A stretch of 64,000 bases of DNA from assembly GCA_025200525.1 (NCBI GenBank), contig CM045758.1, forward strand, positions 3,960,706 to 4,024,705. Direction: 5' to 3'. This document shows positions 1 to 11,746 of this stretch, piece by piece. The notes beneath the pieces are model-generated. The model was given only the letters and a program-made list of their open reading frames with translations, did no database searches and was not told the DNA's origin. The position numbers were made by a program, and so were the translations under genes. How positions within the stretch are numbered: position 1 is the first letter of the stretch; every line of letters starts with the position of its first letter. The stretch comes from Camellia lanceoleosa. Taxonomy: Eukaryota > Streptophyta > Magnoliopsida > Ericales > Theaceae.

Positions 1-1024
1 TGACGAAGATATGTAAGTGTGTGTGGCGCTAATTAACTCTCTTCACTATCCTGCCAATAAAGCTCAAAAGATTTGCGAAGGCAAGCAAACACAATATTAG
101 TTTAGTTGATGAGCCACAAGATTGGAGACAAGCCACAAAATAACAAGCAAAAAGCTAAATTTAAAGCAAGCAACACTAGAAAAGCTTTGCACAATTTAAA
201 GGCGAAATGAACTTTCCATTGATCAAAAGAAGGCATTACAATAGTTGAACAATGTACCAAATATGCTACAAAAGTTGTCTTACCATAAGCTAGGTTGGGG
301 TACATTAAAAGCACAAGTGGTCTGGTTCAACACTTGGGTACCCCCTCCTTAATATAGCTTGTTAAGCCTTTTCCTAGCTAGCAGGAGGAAACACCCACTA
401 TGTTTGAGGAGTCGTAATGGATTTTTAAAAATTCTACAAAAATGGAAAAATTACAACTCTTGATCTCAAAATACCTTTAATACGAAGGTATTTACATAAA
501 AATCTACAAGGCAAAAAGATTACATTTGACCCTCTAAAAGTTGGCCTAAAGTTGCTACTTGGGCAGGCAAATATGTGGCCTGCTATGGCTAGGTTGCTGC
601 ATGGCATGTCTTGGGCTATCTTGCACTATGCCTTGGGTCTTGACTTGCACTTGCACCAACAACTTCTTAGGCATGTCTTTGACTCTCCAAATGGCACAAA
701 TGAGTATGGCATCAAGGTGTTGACCCTTGGATGGGCGCACGTTGACACCATGTCAAGGCCCATTTCCCTACTATATATACTTTCTGAAAAAGGACAGCTC
801 GGGCCTACTTAAGGTAGACTGCCATGTCAACTGACTCATTATACGTGGCTTATATACATAGTTCGAGTGCCCTTTACTCGACAATTGCCTCAGCCCATTT
901 GAAGTTACTCGGCAATGATTTGTTTGAGTCCAGTGGGCTTTAAATGGATCTAGCCCATCACAGATGGGTTTGGATGTGCCATGTTTGCCGATTAGCAATT
1001 TCATTTATTCAGCACCCATATTTT
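1..1024. other. Gene-free stretch, possible retroelement remnant
   Basis: I see no supported gene. Short overlapping reading frames on both strands (about 552-812 + and 555-740 -) show neither a recognisable domain nor splice structure. The base composition is less AT-rich than the next kilobase, which would fit a decayed retroelement, but I found no LTR, primer binding site or polymerase motif. Confidence 0.3.
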
Positions 1025-2165
1025 CTTTTGGGTTTATTACTCTTTATACCCCTAAAATATTGCTAAATTGTCTATTTAGTCCCTAAAATATCAATTGAGT
1101 CTATTAAATTCCTAAAGTATATAGATTAAAGTCTATTTAGTCCTTAAATTATCGATTGAATCTATAAAGTTCATAAAGTATTTAAATCAAACATATTTTG
1201 TCCCTGAAATTGTTACAAAAATAAAATATAAGCTCATAAGTATTATAAATGTCTAGTTAAAATTTTGTTTCAAAAAAATTTTAAACTTCTATTTTGTCTT
1301 TAAAAAGTGGATGTTAGCTCTTATAGTGAATTTCTTTTATAATGATAACGGTAAGGCCTCATTTGGGAACATACTTTTTTAGTAATTTTTTGAATTTTTT
1401 GCTAAAATGTGATGTAAAAAAAAAAAAAAAAAACTAGTATGTTTGTGATGACTTTTTGACTTTTTATAAAAAAATATGCAAAAAGTAGAGAGAAAAAGAA
1501 AATTTTGAATTTTTTGTATGAATTGTTGGCTTTTTGATTTTTTTAGTGACTTGTTAGCTTTTTGGCTAAAAAAGTCACTTGCCAAACGAGACTTAAGTAT
1601 CTATAATATTTTTTTTACTTATTTTCTAAAATGGCTACATGTGCTTGCCTTGTCTAGGATTATATGTCAGATTTTGTTTATAATTTATAATTTATTATTT
1701 TTAAATTTTTTGCTAAGTTCTTTTTATAATTTAATTAATATTTTATTTTTTCTATAGTTATTTATAGCAAAATGTTATTATTTAAATTATCTAATTGTAC
1801 TTCTTCAATATATCTAATACTCATATAATTTTGTTGGCAATGTGAAGAAATGCTCTAACACCAATTTAATCACACAACGAAATAAAACACTTTTTAAAGA
1901 TAAAATAAAAAAATTTAGTTGGGTGGAGTCTTTTACTAATTTATAATATTTACGGACATATAATTTAATTTTGTAATTCTTTCAAGAACTAAATAGGTTT
2001 GATTCATATGTTTTAGGAACTTAATAAATTCAATCGATAATTTAGAGACTAAAATAGACTTTGATTCATATATTTTAGGAATTTAGTAAACTCAATAGAT
2101 AGTTTATAAACTAAATAGACAATTTGATGATAATTTACATATTAAAAATGTAATAAATCCTTTTT
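1025..2165. repeat. Long inverted-repeat (foldback-like) element
   Basis: Bases ~1050-1200 and ~1990-2140 are diverged inverted copies of each other. The left arm reads as repeated variations on 'tctatttagtcccta' and 'attgagtctatta', and the right arm carries their reverse complements in reverse order (for example 'gactaaatagac'). There is no coding capacity. It is probably a non-autonomous DNA transposon or foldback element. It contains the MITE at 1353-1594. Confidence 0.5.
1353..1594. mobile_element. MITE, family 'AAGGCCTCGTTTGGGAA', copy 1
   Basis: The left end AAGGCCTCATTTGGGAAC is matched by an inverted right end TTGCCAAACGAGACTT. The interior is AT-rich with scattered 'agctaaaa' and 'gactttttg' words. 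Related copies lie at 30236-30440 and 41880-42112. It sits inside the inverted-repeat element at 1025-2165, so it is the younger insertion of the two. Confidence 0.6.
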
Positions 2166-2214
2166 TTTTAAATAATAATATTCTCAAAAGACCATATAAT
2201 TAAACAGGGAAAAA

Positions 2215-3530
2215 TTACTCATAAATCTTATATTGGGAAATGTTGCTCTATCTAGTCCTGAGTGTTTTTTTGTAAACCATTTAGTCATTTTTATATTTAG
2301 TATGGTATCTTTGTTTGTTATATTGTATAAACATCAAGCAATTTCAATCCAATCAATGTGAGCGAGTTCAAACATTAATTACATCATCAAACATCATCAA
2401 CATCACAAAATATCATCAAACATCATCAACATCACCAATATCATAAAACATCATTAACATCATCAAACATCAACTACATCATCATATATCATCAACATCA
2501 CCAACATTGTGAACATCATCAAACATCAAACATCAAACATCAACTACATCATAAAACATCATCAACATTACCAACATCATAAAACATCATCAAATATCAA
2601 CTATATCAACTACATCATCAACATCACCAACAGTTCCATTAATCGCATTACAATTTCAATAGAAAATTATGATTCCAATATGTGCATCAACATACACTGT
2701 TATAAGACCAAGCTCTTTAGACACTACAATTTCAATGGAAATTATGATTCAACGGACACCAAATAATAATATACTAAAAATTCCAGGGTCCAAAATTACT
2801 TCTTTTTGACATTTATTCGAACACAAAAGAGACATTGTAGTTCCATTTTCTGTTTCTATACTAGTTCATTTACATTGGCAAATTCGGCACAAATTAAAAT
2901 TCCAAACTTTATGCCTCAGATTTGCTGATAAACACGCAATCATCAAACAACAAATGAATTGGGTCAACCCAGTTAGCTAAAAAGAATATCAAAAAAACCC
3001 AAATCGAGTACTCATTCACCGAGTAACAAAACACCCATTAGTTTTCCATAATCACATCCATATATAAAGAAACGACTGAATCGATTAAGTATATTGGGTC
3101 TGACCCAATATGGGTCGAAGTCTGTTTGATCACAGGAAAAGCTTACCTGGTTTGATTGTGAACCTCATCAAGATGTAGTTGATGTTTGATGATGTTTACA
3201 ATGTTTGGTGATGTTGAGGATGTATGATGATGTTTGATAAGGTTGAAGATGTAGTTGATTTTTGATGATGTTCACAATGTTGGTGATGTATGATGATGTA
3301 GTTGATGTTTGATGATGTTTTATGATGTTGATGATGTTGATAATGTTTTATGATGTAGTTGATGCTTGATGATGTTGTTGGTGTAATTAATGTTGCTGAT
3401 ATTCTGAAATGAGGAAAATTTAGAAAAGGGCTATAGTGAGCTTTTAACATTCAAATAGGACTTATTAGTTTACAAAATAAAAGGCAGGACCAAATAGTTT
3501 AACAAATTAAAATTTTAAATTTATTAGTGT
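2215..3530. repeat. Element with inverted low-complexity arms (ATCATCAAC / GTTGATGAT)
   Basis: Bases ~2375-2635 are an imperfect run of 'aacatcatc' and 'aactacatc' words. Bases ~3160-3400 are the same kind of run on the opposite strand ('gatgttgatgatg', 'gatgtagttgatg'). The two face each other across ~520 bp of ordinary sequence, so the DNA could fold into a long imperfect hairpin. The open reading frames over the arms (2509-2766 +, 3196-3450 -) come from the repeat and are not genes. Confidence 0.5.
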
Positions 3531-3559
3531 TTTGCCCATTTAATAGTTTAGATCACAAG

Positions 3560-4330
3560 GTGAGTCGCAAAAACCCAACAACATGGCCCACAAACTTGCT
3601 TCTTCCTTTATAAAATATAAAGGTGTCACTTCATGCAATTATACTGAAAAATCTTCTATTTATAAAATATTATTAGCGATGGTCGGCCAATATTTAGTTG
3701 AGGATAAATTTTCAGTATCATTGCATAAAGTTAATAATGATTTGACATCAATGGGCCCACAAAAGATTTTGGCTCACGACTTAGAGCCCAATTCACGGTC
3801 TAGGTACTAAAGCCCAGCACCCTTGAGAACCCAATGTTGAACCAGGAACCAATGGTATCTAAACACTTGTCAAGCAGGGAATGAGCCACGTAAGCAGACA
3901 AAAATTTACAAAGTTATTACATCTATACATCAGCCATTAATGAGACCTTGGTAGCATTAAATACGGCAGCCCCTTCACGTCGGAGAAAATAGGCTCACCG
4001 TGAACAAGGTCAGCTAAACCTTAGACTTATGGCCGACGAGACAACTGGGAAAGGACAAGAAAATGATGAATGAAACAGATAAAAGGCTTCAAAAGAACGA
4101 CATAGGTTAAGTTTTCTCTCACTCCTCTCGAACATTATCTCTCTAGAAAAACTTCCTTGCCTTGAACTAACTTGATCGTCGAAGTGTCCGTTAGGGGACT
4201 TCCCCTCATTGGACTGTTTTTGCAGGTGTATTCTACGAACTATAAGCCCAACAGACCTATCTGAAGTGTAGATCAATCTGACCCATCCATTCTCCAAATT
4301 TATAATATCATCATTAGCAAATGTTTTAAT
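3560..4330. repeat. LTR-like retroelement remnant
   Basis: This is a less AT-rich island. It has a possible TATA-type start region ('gataaaaggcttc', ~4078), a pyrimidine-rich stretch, then 'ttcttgccttgaacta' and 'aggggacttccc' words such as are common in the R/U5 part of plant Gypsy LTRs. The frame at 4010-4297 (-) shows no domain. I could not fix the ends or a target duplication, so LTR origin is an inference. A weak related segment ('aaaggtgtcact...gatggtcgg') recurs at ~13206-13300. Confidence 0.35.
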
Positions 4331-5065
4331 AACATTAATTTACGAAAGTTTAAATAGTTGTACATTTATATGAGCCAATAGTCAACAGTTCAATATAAAA
4401 AAAAAATAATAATAATAATTTTAAAACTTTGGCACTTTTGGCAATTTTTATAAGGTCACATCATCACAAAATGGCTCTTTAGATTACACTCAGGATCAGT
4501 CATCCATGACCAAGATTGTTCATAATTAAGGCTCCATGACCCCATAATCACTTCAAGGGAATTTCCACAAAATTTCCACAAAGCCATTCTCTTATTATTC
4601 ATCATTTTATATAGGGTTATTTACACTCTTGTGTTATCATGATTTTTAATATATAAAAATATTTTAACTTAATCTCCTAAGATTGAAACACATTTTTTAT
4701 ATTGAAAGACTAAATTGAAACACTTTTCATATATATCGATAATCAAATTCACACAATTGAGGACCAAAATGATACAAAGATTCATACTATGGAGACTAAA
4801 AATGTAATTAACCATTTTATAAATGAAATAAAATTGTCTTCTATTAGATCTCTCAATTGAAACGTATTGTTGGTCTCACAAGGCTCTATATGACCCACTT
4901 CGATAATTCAAACCGTTCATTTTGTTGACCGTCCAAGTAGATTATCAATGAATAAATAAATAAATAACTGATTTGATAACCATACTTATATGATCAAATT
5001 AAATTTATCTTTATAAAAATCTATTATTTTGAAGACAAGTGTGATATGATCATATAAGACTGTTT
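4331..5065. other. AT-rich intergenic DNA
   Basis: Nothing recognisable: no frame with coding character, no terminal repeats. Confidence 0.5.
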
Positions 5066-5294
5066 GTCAGGGCTTAATTTCAGCTTTCAGCTTAATTTAA
5101 GCTGTTTTGATATGTTTGGGTTAGCTTATGCTTATAGCTTATAGCTTTGTGGAAGCTGAAAACCAAATTTTATTCTCGAGTTTGGATATGCTTTGAGAAT
5201 AAGCTGGAAATCAGCTTAAGCTGAAAGTTATAAGCTATAAGCTGTTTGGGCATAAGTTATAAGCAGCTTCCCACAGCTCTACCAAACAGGGCCT
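5066..5294. mobile_element. MITE (hAT- or Tourist-like), 'GGGCCTGTTTGGTAGAGCTG' end
   Basis: The right end is the reverse complement of GGGCCTGTTTGGTAGAGCTG, and the left end 'TGTTTGTCAGGGCTTAATT' matches it loosely. The interior is built of inverted 'cttataagct / agcttataag' words and could fold on itself. The ends are approximate. Confidence 0.5.
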
Positions 5295-5418
5295 ATGTCC
5301 ATAGTCATCCGATCAACTTTTTTTTTTAAAATTTTATGAATAATTTAAGTGAAAAGTCTTACAAGTGATCCATCATCCTTCAACTTGGTCTTGAACCATC
5401 ATTCCCAGCATCTTCTTT

Positions 5419-6090
5419 CACTACAAGAAAATGCACCTACGGCGACCAAATTGGCGACTAAAAAAATTTTTAGTCGCTGAAAGTGTAGATTTTGGCGACT
5501 AAAACAACATTAGTAGCCAAAAGTAAAACTTTTTAGCGACTAAAAAAATTTAGTAGCCAAAAGTATATGTTTTGGCGACTAAAAATCAGTTTAGTCGCCA
5601 ATTATCAACTTTCGGCTACTAAAATATTTAGTAGCCGAATGGAAAATAAAAAAATTTTTTTTTTTCTCTTTAGCGACTAAACTTTGGTCGCCAAAATGTC
5701 CTTTCAACGACAAAAAAAAAATTTAGTCACCGAATGTTGACTTTTCGCTACTAAAATATTTAGTAGCCGAATGGAAAATAAAAAAATAATTTTTCTCTTT
5801 GGCGACTAAACTTTTAGTCACCAAAAACGTACTTTCAGCGACCAAAAGAAATTTTAGTCGCCAAAACTAAAATATTTGGAGGGATTTTTCAAATTTTGGA
5901 GGGTTTTATGAATTAATTGGCGATTAAATTTTAGTCGCTAATGGTGTAATATATATTTACTTGAAACCAAAGACTGTCTCTCTCTCTCTCTCGGCACCTT
6001 AAGCGACTAAAAAAATATTTAGTCGCCGTTAATTATTGTTTTGGCTACTAAACAAAAATTTAGTCGTTGTTCGTTATTTTCTTTGATTTA
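5419..6090. repeat. CACTA left subterminal repeat region
   Basis: More than a dozen copies of a 10-14-bp word (TTTTGGCGACTAAA and its inverse TTTAGTCGCCAAAA, with G/A variants) in mixed orientations, mirrored by 12350-13043 at the other end. By analogy with En/Spm these are probable transposase-binding sites. Confidence 0.8.
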
Positions 6091-6143
6091 TTTTTTTCCT
6101 TTTCCTTATATCTTCCCTAGCCCTTCACGGTGATTGTTTCTTG

Positions 6144-6174
<31 letters not shown>

Positions 6175-6186
6175 TCGCGTTCGGCG

Positions 6187-6460
6187 ATTGACCTTGGCGC
6201 CACCAGGCCGACCTTCAGCGGTGGATCGAACTGCAAAGATTGGGGTGCGTTTCACGTGACGAACCATGGTGTTCCGATCCAATTGCTGAACGAGATGAGG
6301 AGAGTCGGTGTATTGTTCTTCGAGGAGTGTCCAATGGCTGAGAAGATCAGGTACTCTTGCAATTCCACTTCGTTTGCTTCTGATGGCTATGGAAGCCGTA
6401 TGTTGGTTTTATCTAATGATACTGTGTTCGAATAGACAGATTACTTCGATCATCATACCT
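6187..6460 (+). pseudogene. Captured 2-oxoglutarate-dependent dioxygenase fragment (DIOX_N)
   Basis: The frame contains the hallmark N-terminal dioxygenase segment CKDWGAFHVTNHGVP, followed by FFEECPMAEKIRY and GYGSRML. This matches the non-haem dioxygenase N domain of plant 2OG-Fe(II) oxygenases of the jasmonate-oxygenase/demethylase-like group. The frame is cut by TAG at about 6433, where family members usually have a Trp codon. It then continues in the same frame as DYFDHHTSPL, the expected next residues, so the stop is a nonsense mutation in a captured piece. The catalytic His-Asp-His half is absent. A (CT)n run (6144-6170) lies just upstream. It is non-functional and lies inside the CACTA element. 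Confidence 0.75.
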
Positions 6461-6929
6461 CACCTCTTTCTGTGTGTTTGTGTTTGTGTATGTGTTTTGG
6501 TGTTTTGTACTGGGTACACCAATATTGCACATGTTATGCTTGATAAAATGTTCAAGAAAGAGTGAATTGAATGTTTGTAGAAAATTTATAATAGGGTTGG
6601 GGTTTTAAGTTCTAGAAAATTTATAATGTCAGTCTTTATAATTACAATGATATTTATATGATAGTGGATTGGAATTGTGCCCTCACAAAATGATGGTGGG
6701 AACTGCTGGTAGTGGTAAGGCTTTAAGGTGTGGATTGTGGGATGGATATGTTATCCAGGTTCTTAATGAGGAAAAGATATTGGTGTTGTTTGTATGGTTG
6801 TGGGTGTGCATTTATGGCTTTGATTTTGACTCAAATGGTTGCTATATTTGATTGGTTTACACACTCCCCACAGTGAAAATTTTGACATTGAAAAGCCTTT
6901 TGCTAGTTAAAAATTTTGAGTAAAGAAAA
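6461..6929. other. CACTA interior, no gene
   Basis: GT-rich stretch and AT-rich sequence between the dioxygenase piece and the tandem array. A short frame at 6669-6851 shows no domain I know. Confidence 0.4.
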
Positions 6930-7903
6930 TGATTTCCGCTTGGATTCCAATAGGACAACAATGCATTAAACTTAACCGAAAAATGGCGTTAAGGGGGCGA
7001 AAATGCGAATCAGCCCCCGAACGACTGTACGGATGTCACAGCCACCTTTCCCGTCACAAATAGGACCTGTGACAACAGATGAAACGTAATTAGCATACGT
7101 AGTTTGGGAGTTAGAGCTGAAAATGAATTAAACTTAGTTGAAAAAGAGCGTTTTGGGGGCGAAAAATCAAAACAGTCCCCGAACGACCGTGTGTCTCATA
7201 CGGATAGCTTCACCATGACAAATAGGACTTGTGAGAATTGACGGAACGTAATTCGGACCCGTAGGTTGGGAGTTAGAGCCGAAAACGCCCTAAAGTTAGA
7301 GAAAAATTTAGCGTTTCGGGGGCGAAAAATCAAAACAGCCCCCGAATGACCGTGTGTCTCATACGGATAGCTTTACAATGACAAATAGGACTTATGGGAA
7401 TTGACGGAATGTAATTCGGACCCGTAGGTTGGGAGTTAGAGCCGAATATCTCCTAAAATTAGTCGAAAAAGGGCGTTTCGGGGGCGAAAATTCAAAACAG
7501 CCCCGAACCTCCATATGGCCGACACAAGCAGCTTCCCCATGCCAAATAGGAGTTGTGACAACTGAAGGAATGTTATTCGGACCTATAGGTTGGGATTTAG
7601 AGACGAATACGCTCAAAACTTAGTCGAAAAAGGGCATTTCAAGGGCGAAAATTCAAAACAGCCCCCGAACCTCCGTTTGGCCGACACGGGCAGCTTCCCC
7701 ATGCCAAATAGGACTTGTAACAACTGACGGAATGTTATTCGGACCTATAGGTTGGGATTTAGAGCCGAATACACCCAAAACTTAGTCGGAAAAGGGCGTT
7801 TCGGGAGCGAAAATTCAAAACAGCCCCCGAACCTCTGTTTGGCCGACACGGGCAGCTTCCCCATGCCAAATAGGACTTGTGACAACTGACGGAATGTTTT
7901 TCA
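6930..7903. repeat. 162-bp tandem repeat, array 1 (about six units)
   Basis: The landmark 'gcgttt(c)ggggg' recurs at 6988, 7150, 7313, 7475, 7636 and 7798, spacings 161-163 bp. Each unit has a C-rich 'cagcccccgaac' block, 'ccatgacaaataggacttgtga' and 'gttgggagttagagccga'. It ends abruptly inside a unit where the glutamine-synthetase-like fragment begins. Same family as the array at 9391-11185, but this array is more diverged from it than its own units are from each other. Confidence 0.85.
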
Positions 7904-9063
7904 TTTGATACGACGCCCTACTATTCTGCATCTGCATTTGATGCTGCTTCCCCTGTACTTCATGAAGTTGTAGCTGCTCTACAGTCCTTGAATATTGCAG
8001 TTGAACAGGTAGAAGGAGATTAGTATTGTTGTAGCTTTTTTGTACTGGAATTATGGGAGGTTGTTCTACTTAGGTCAAATTTTGAGGTCATAATCACACA
8101 ATCCATATTATCACTTAATTCTTTTTGTAACTTCTCTCAGTGGATTGGAAAATGACTTCTTATACATTCTTGACATTGCTCAGCATGTTAATTCCAATTC
8201 TAGTGCCTCAACTATGTGAGTATATATATGCATGTATTTATTTTGTTTTTTTTAAGAAAAGAAATTTAAACCACAAAGACTTCATAATGCTCTTATTTCT
8301 AGGATTTGCTATCTCTCTATTTTCGTGACCTACCTTTGAGCTGACCCAAGTTATTATGAATTGTACATGTGTAGAAAACAATGGTCATTTGCTATTTAAT
8401 TTTAAAAGCAGTTGTCTGAACACACAAGACATAAGGGTACTCCCTCTAAATTTATTGTTGTTATATGCTTTTAGATCCATCATACTGGATAACTTGATAT
8501 ACACTTTTGGGACCATTTCCTAATAGCTTAAGCTTTTCGGATTAGTGGTGATCTAACATGGTATTAGAGCTTAGGTTGGGGAGGTCGTGGGTTCAAGACA
8601 GTCCATTTGTATTTGTTCCCTGTTTGCATTATGCTTTCTATTTATGTATGTCAGCTTAAGGTTTTGGAATTATTGGTGATACATCGCATCATATCTATGA
8701 ATAGAGATTTTTTTATTATTTTATTTTGCAAATCACTAGTTAATGTATGCAACAAAATTGTTGTTTTACGTAAAGTACCCGCCACTGTTAGACAGACTGT
8801 ATTGTCTGATTCAACAGTGGATTTTAGTTTCTATATATTTTTTCATTATGTTTCCAGTTCACTGCAATTCAAGTAACATGGTTCTTGTTTTGTCTTGTGG
8901 CTTTTTAAATGTTGTAGTTGCATGCAGAAGCAGGGAAAGGTCAGTTTGAATTGGCATTGGGATACACTCTTTGTTCTAATGCTGCAGACAACTTGATTTT
9001 CACTCGTGAAGTTGTTAGGTCTGTTGCAAGGAAACATGGGTTGCTGGCAACTTTCATGCCAAA
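7903..9063 (+). pseudogene. Captured FluG/nodulin-type glutamine-synthetase-like gene fragment, intron retained
   Basis: Exon a (~7903-8008) encodes FDTTPYYSASAFDA followed by HEVVAALQSLNIAVEQ. Exon b (8918-9063) encodes LHAEAGKGQFELALGY, then a segment with CSNAADNLIFTREVV and ending HGLLATFMPK. These are core blocks of the glutamine synthetase catalytic fold, in the form found in plant FluG-like proteins. Proper borders are kept (CAG|gtagaa ... gtag|TTG, and CCAAA|gtaagt after exon b), so the piece was taken from genomic DNA with its introns rather than from mRNA. The frame is open across both exons, but the start, the rest of the domain and the N-terminal amidohydrolase part are missing. 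It lies between the two 162-bp arrays. Confidence 0.8.
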
Positions 9064-9390
9064 GTAAGTGTATGATTTTTTATGACATGGGTCCAATTTT
9101 TTAAATGGAATTCAGCTGGAACTAAACTAGTGTATGATTTTTATTTTTTGTTTTTTTATTTTTTTTTATGTATAAGTAATAAAATGCTAACGTGCAAGTG
9201 TTAACAAACAAACTGAAGGAGTATTGAAATCTAGCTGAACCTGACATAAATATCAGATAAGAATTTGTGATTTTTTTTAGATGGAATTGACAGCATGGTC
9301 TTTTTTTTAGATGGAGTATTGAAATACCTTCTTTATTTGGCCCTTTCATGTGTCTAGGAGGAAACATATTCTCATGTAATCTTCCAAGAA
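9064..9390. other. Retained intron tail of the captured fragment
   Basis: T-rich, intron-like sequence continuing from the donor at 9064 up to the second 162-bp array. No further exon is visible. Confidence 0.5.
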
Positions 9391-11185
9391 TTAAAAAAAG
9401 CCCCCAAACCTCCGTGTGCCCCTCACGGACAGCATCCCTATGACTAATAGGACTTGTGAAAACTCACGGAATTTTGTTAGGACTTGTAGGTTGGGAGTTA
9501 GAGCCGAAAAAGCCCAAAACTTAGTCGAAAAATGCCGTTTCGGGGGCAAAAATTGAAAACAGCCCCCGAACCTCCGTGTGCCCCTCCCGGATAGCATCCC
9601 CATGACTAATAGGACTTGTGACAACTCACGGAATTTTATTAGGACCTGTAGGTTGGGAGTTAGAGCTGAAAAAGCCCAAAACTTAGTCCAAAAATGCCGT
9701 TTCGGGGGCGAAAATTGAAAACAGCCCCTGAACCTCTGTGTGCCCCTCATGGACGGCATCCCCATGACTAATAGGAGTTGTGACAACTCACGGAATTTTA
9801 TTAGGACCTGTACATTGGGAGTTAGAGCCGAAAACGCCCAAAACTTAGTCGAAAAAGAGTGTTTCGGGGGTGAAAATTGAAAACAGCCCCCGAACCTCCG
9901 TGTGCCCCTCCCAGACAGCATCCCCATGACTAATAGGACTTGTGACAACTCACGGAATTTTATTAGGACCTGTAGGTTGGGAGTTAGAGTTGAAAAAGCC
10001 CAAAACTTAGTCCAAAAACGCCGTTTCGGGGGCGAAAATTGAAAACAGCCCCTGAACCTCTGTGTGCCCCTCACGGACAGCATCCCCATGACTAATAGGA
10101 GTTGTGACAACTCACGGAATTTTATTAGGACCTGTACGTTGGGAGTTAGAGCCGAAAACGCCCAAAACTTAGTCGAAAAAGAGCGTTTCGGGGGCGAAAA
10201 TTGAAAACAGCCCCCGAACCTCCGTGTGCCCTTCCCGGACAGCATCCCCATGACTAATAGGACTTGTGACAACTCACAGAATTTTATTAGGACCTGTAGG
10301 TTGGGAGTTAGAGCTGAAAAAGCCCAAAACTTAGTCTAAAAACGCCGTTTTGGGGGCGAAAATTGAAAACAGCCCCTGAACCTTTGTGTGCCCCTCACGG
10401 ACGGCATCCCCATGACTAATAGGACCTGTGACAACTCACGGAATTTTATTAGGACCTGTACGTTGGGAATTAGAGCCGAAAACGCCCAAAACTTAGTCGA
10501 AAAAGAGCGTTTCGGGGGCGAAAATTGAAAACAGCCCCCGAACCTCCGTGTGCCCCTCCCGGACAGCATCCCCATGACTAATAGGACTTGTGACAACTCA
10601 CGAAATTTTATTAGGACCTGTAGGTTGAGAGTTAGAGCCGAAAATGGCCAGAACTTAGTCGAAAAATGCCGTTTCAGGGGCGAAAATTGAAAACAGCCCC
10701 CGAACATCCGTGTGCCCCTCACGGACGGCATCCCCATGACTAATAGGACCTGTGACAACTCACGGAATTTTATTAGGACCTGCAGGTTGGTAATTAGAGC
10801 TAAAAACGTCCAAAACTTAGTCGAAAAATGCCGTTTCGGAGGCAAAAATTGAAAACAGCCCCCAAACCTCCGTGTGCCCCTCCCGGACAGCATCCTCATG
10901 ACTAATAGGACCTGTGACAACTCACGGAATTTTATTAGGATCTGTAGGTTGGGAGTTAGAGCTGAAAACGTCCAAAATTTAGTCGAAAAATGCCGTTTCG
11001 GGGGCGAAAATTGAAAATAGCCTCCAAACCTCCATGTGCCCCTCATGGACAGCATCCCCATGACTAATAGGACTTGTGACAACTTACGGAATTTTATTAG
11101 GACGTGTAGGTTGGGTGTTACAGCCGAAAACGCTCTAAAACTTAGTCGAAAAAGAGCGTTTGGGGGGCGAAAATTCAAAACATAC
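9391..11185. repeat. 162-bp tandem repeat, array 2 (about eleven units, dimeric order)
   Basis: The word 'gtttcggggg' starts at 9537, 9699, 9861, 10023, 10185, 10347, 10509, 10671, 10833, 10995 and 11158, an almost exact 162-bp period. Between 9699 and 10509 units with 'tgccgttt/cgccgttt' alternate with units with 'gagtgttt/gagcgttt', giving a 324-bp higher-order unit. Because 162 is divisible by three, the minus strand stays open for 293 and 280 codons with a 54-residue period. I regard these frames as a by-product of the period, not as genes. Confidence 0.9.
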
Positions 11186-11710
11186 AGAAATAGGAATACC
11201 TTGTTCAGCCCGAAGTAAGTGTGCTTGTCTTCGCATTAACCACTGCAAAAAAAGGTCCAAAAATAAAGGCCAAAGTGCACATAAATTGTGAATGATAGAG
11301 ATGAATGTTCCTCAAAATTTCTTTGTGAGTATACAGGCCAAAACAAAGCATGTGACATATGGAATACAAAATCCGAAAAGAGATTTCACCCAAGTCTTTG
11401 GGCAAATAGGTACCTTAAGAGTTACTAAAAAACATATAGAAAGTATTCTAATAATTGTCTTTATATATTTATAGTTAATTGTATGAAATCTACATATTTA
11501 AATGTCTACATATGCATAAGAAATGTAGTTAACTGTATTGAAAATAAATATGATCAAGCCTTACATAACACTAAAATGTTGTTTACTATAAACAGTGTGT
11601 GTAATAGTTTGAATACTATTACTGGTGTAATGTGTTCATGATTTTCAAGAGTAGAGAAAAAAAATTAAAAAAAAGAAATTTCTTTCAAGATTAGATAAAT
11701 ATTGCATGAT

Positions 11711-11746
<36 letters not shown>

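Noticed and set aside
8539..8600. 'tggtattagagc' followed by a B-box-like word, resembling a Copia primer site or SINE
   Set aside because: No LTR end precedes it, no paired repeat follows, and the tRNA-like boxes are too degenerate to call.
9391..11178. Long minus-strand frames of 293 and 280 codons
   Set aside because: They exist because the tandem period (162) is a multiple of three. They lack splice sites, a sensible start and any domain; reported only as a repeat property.
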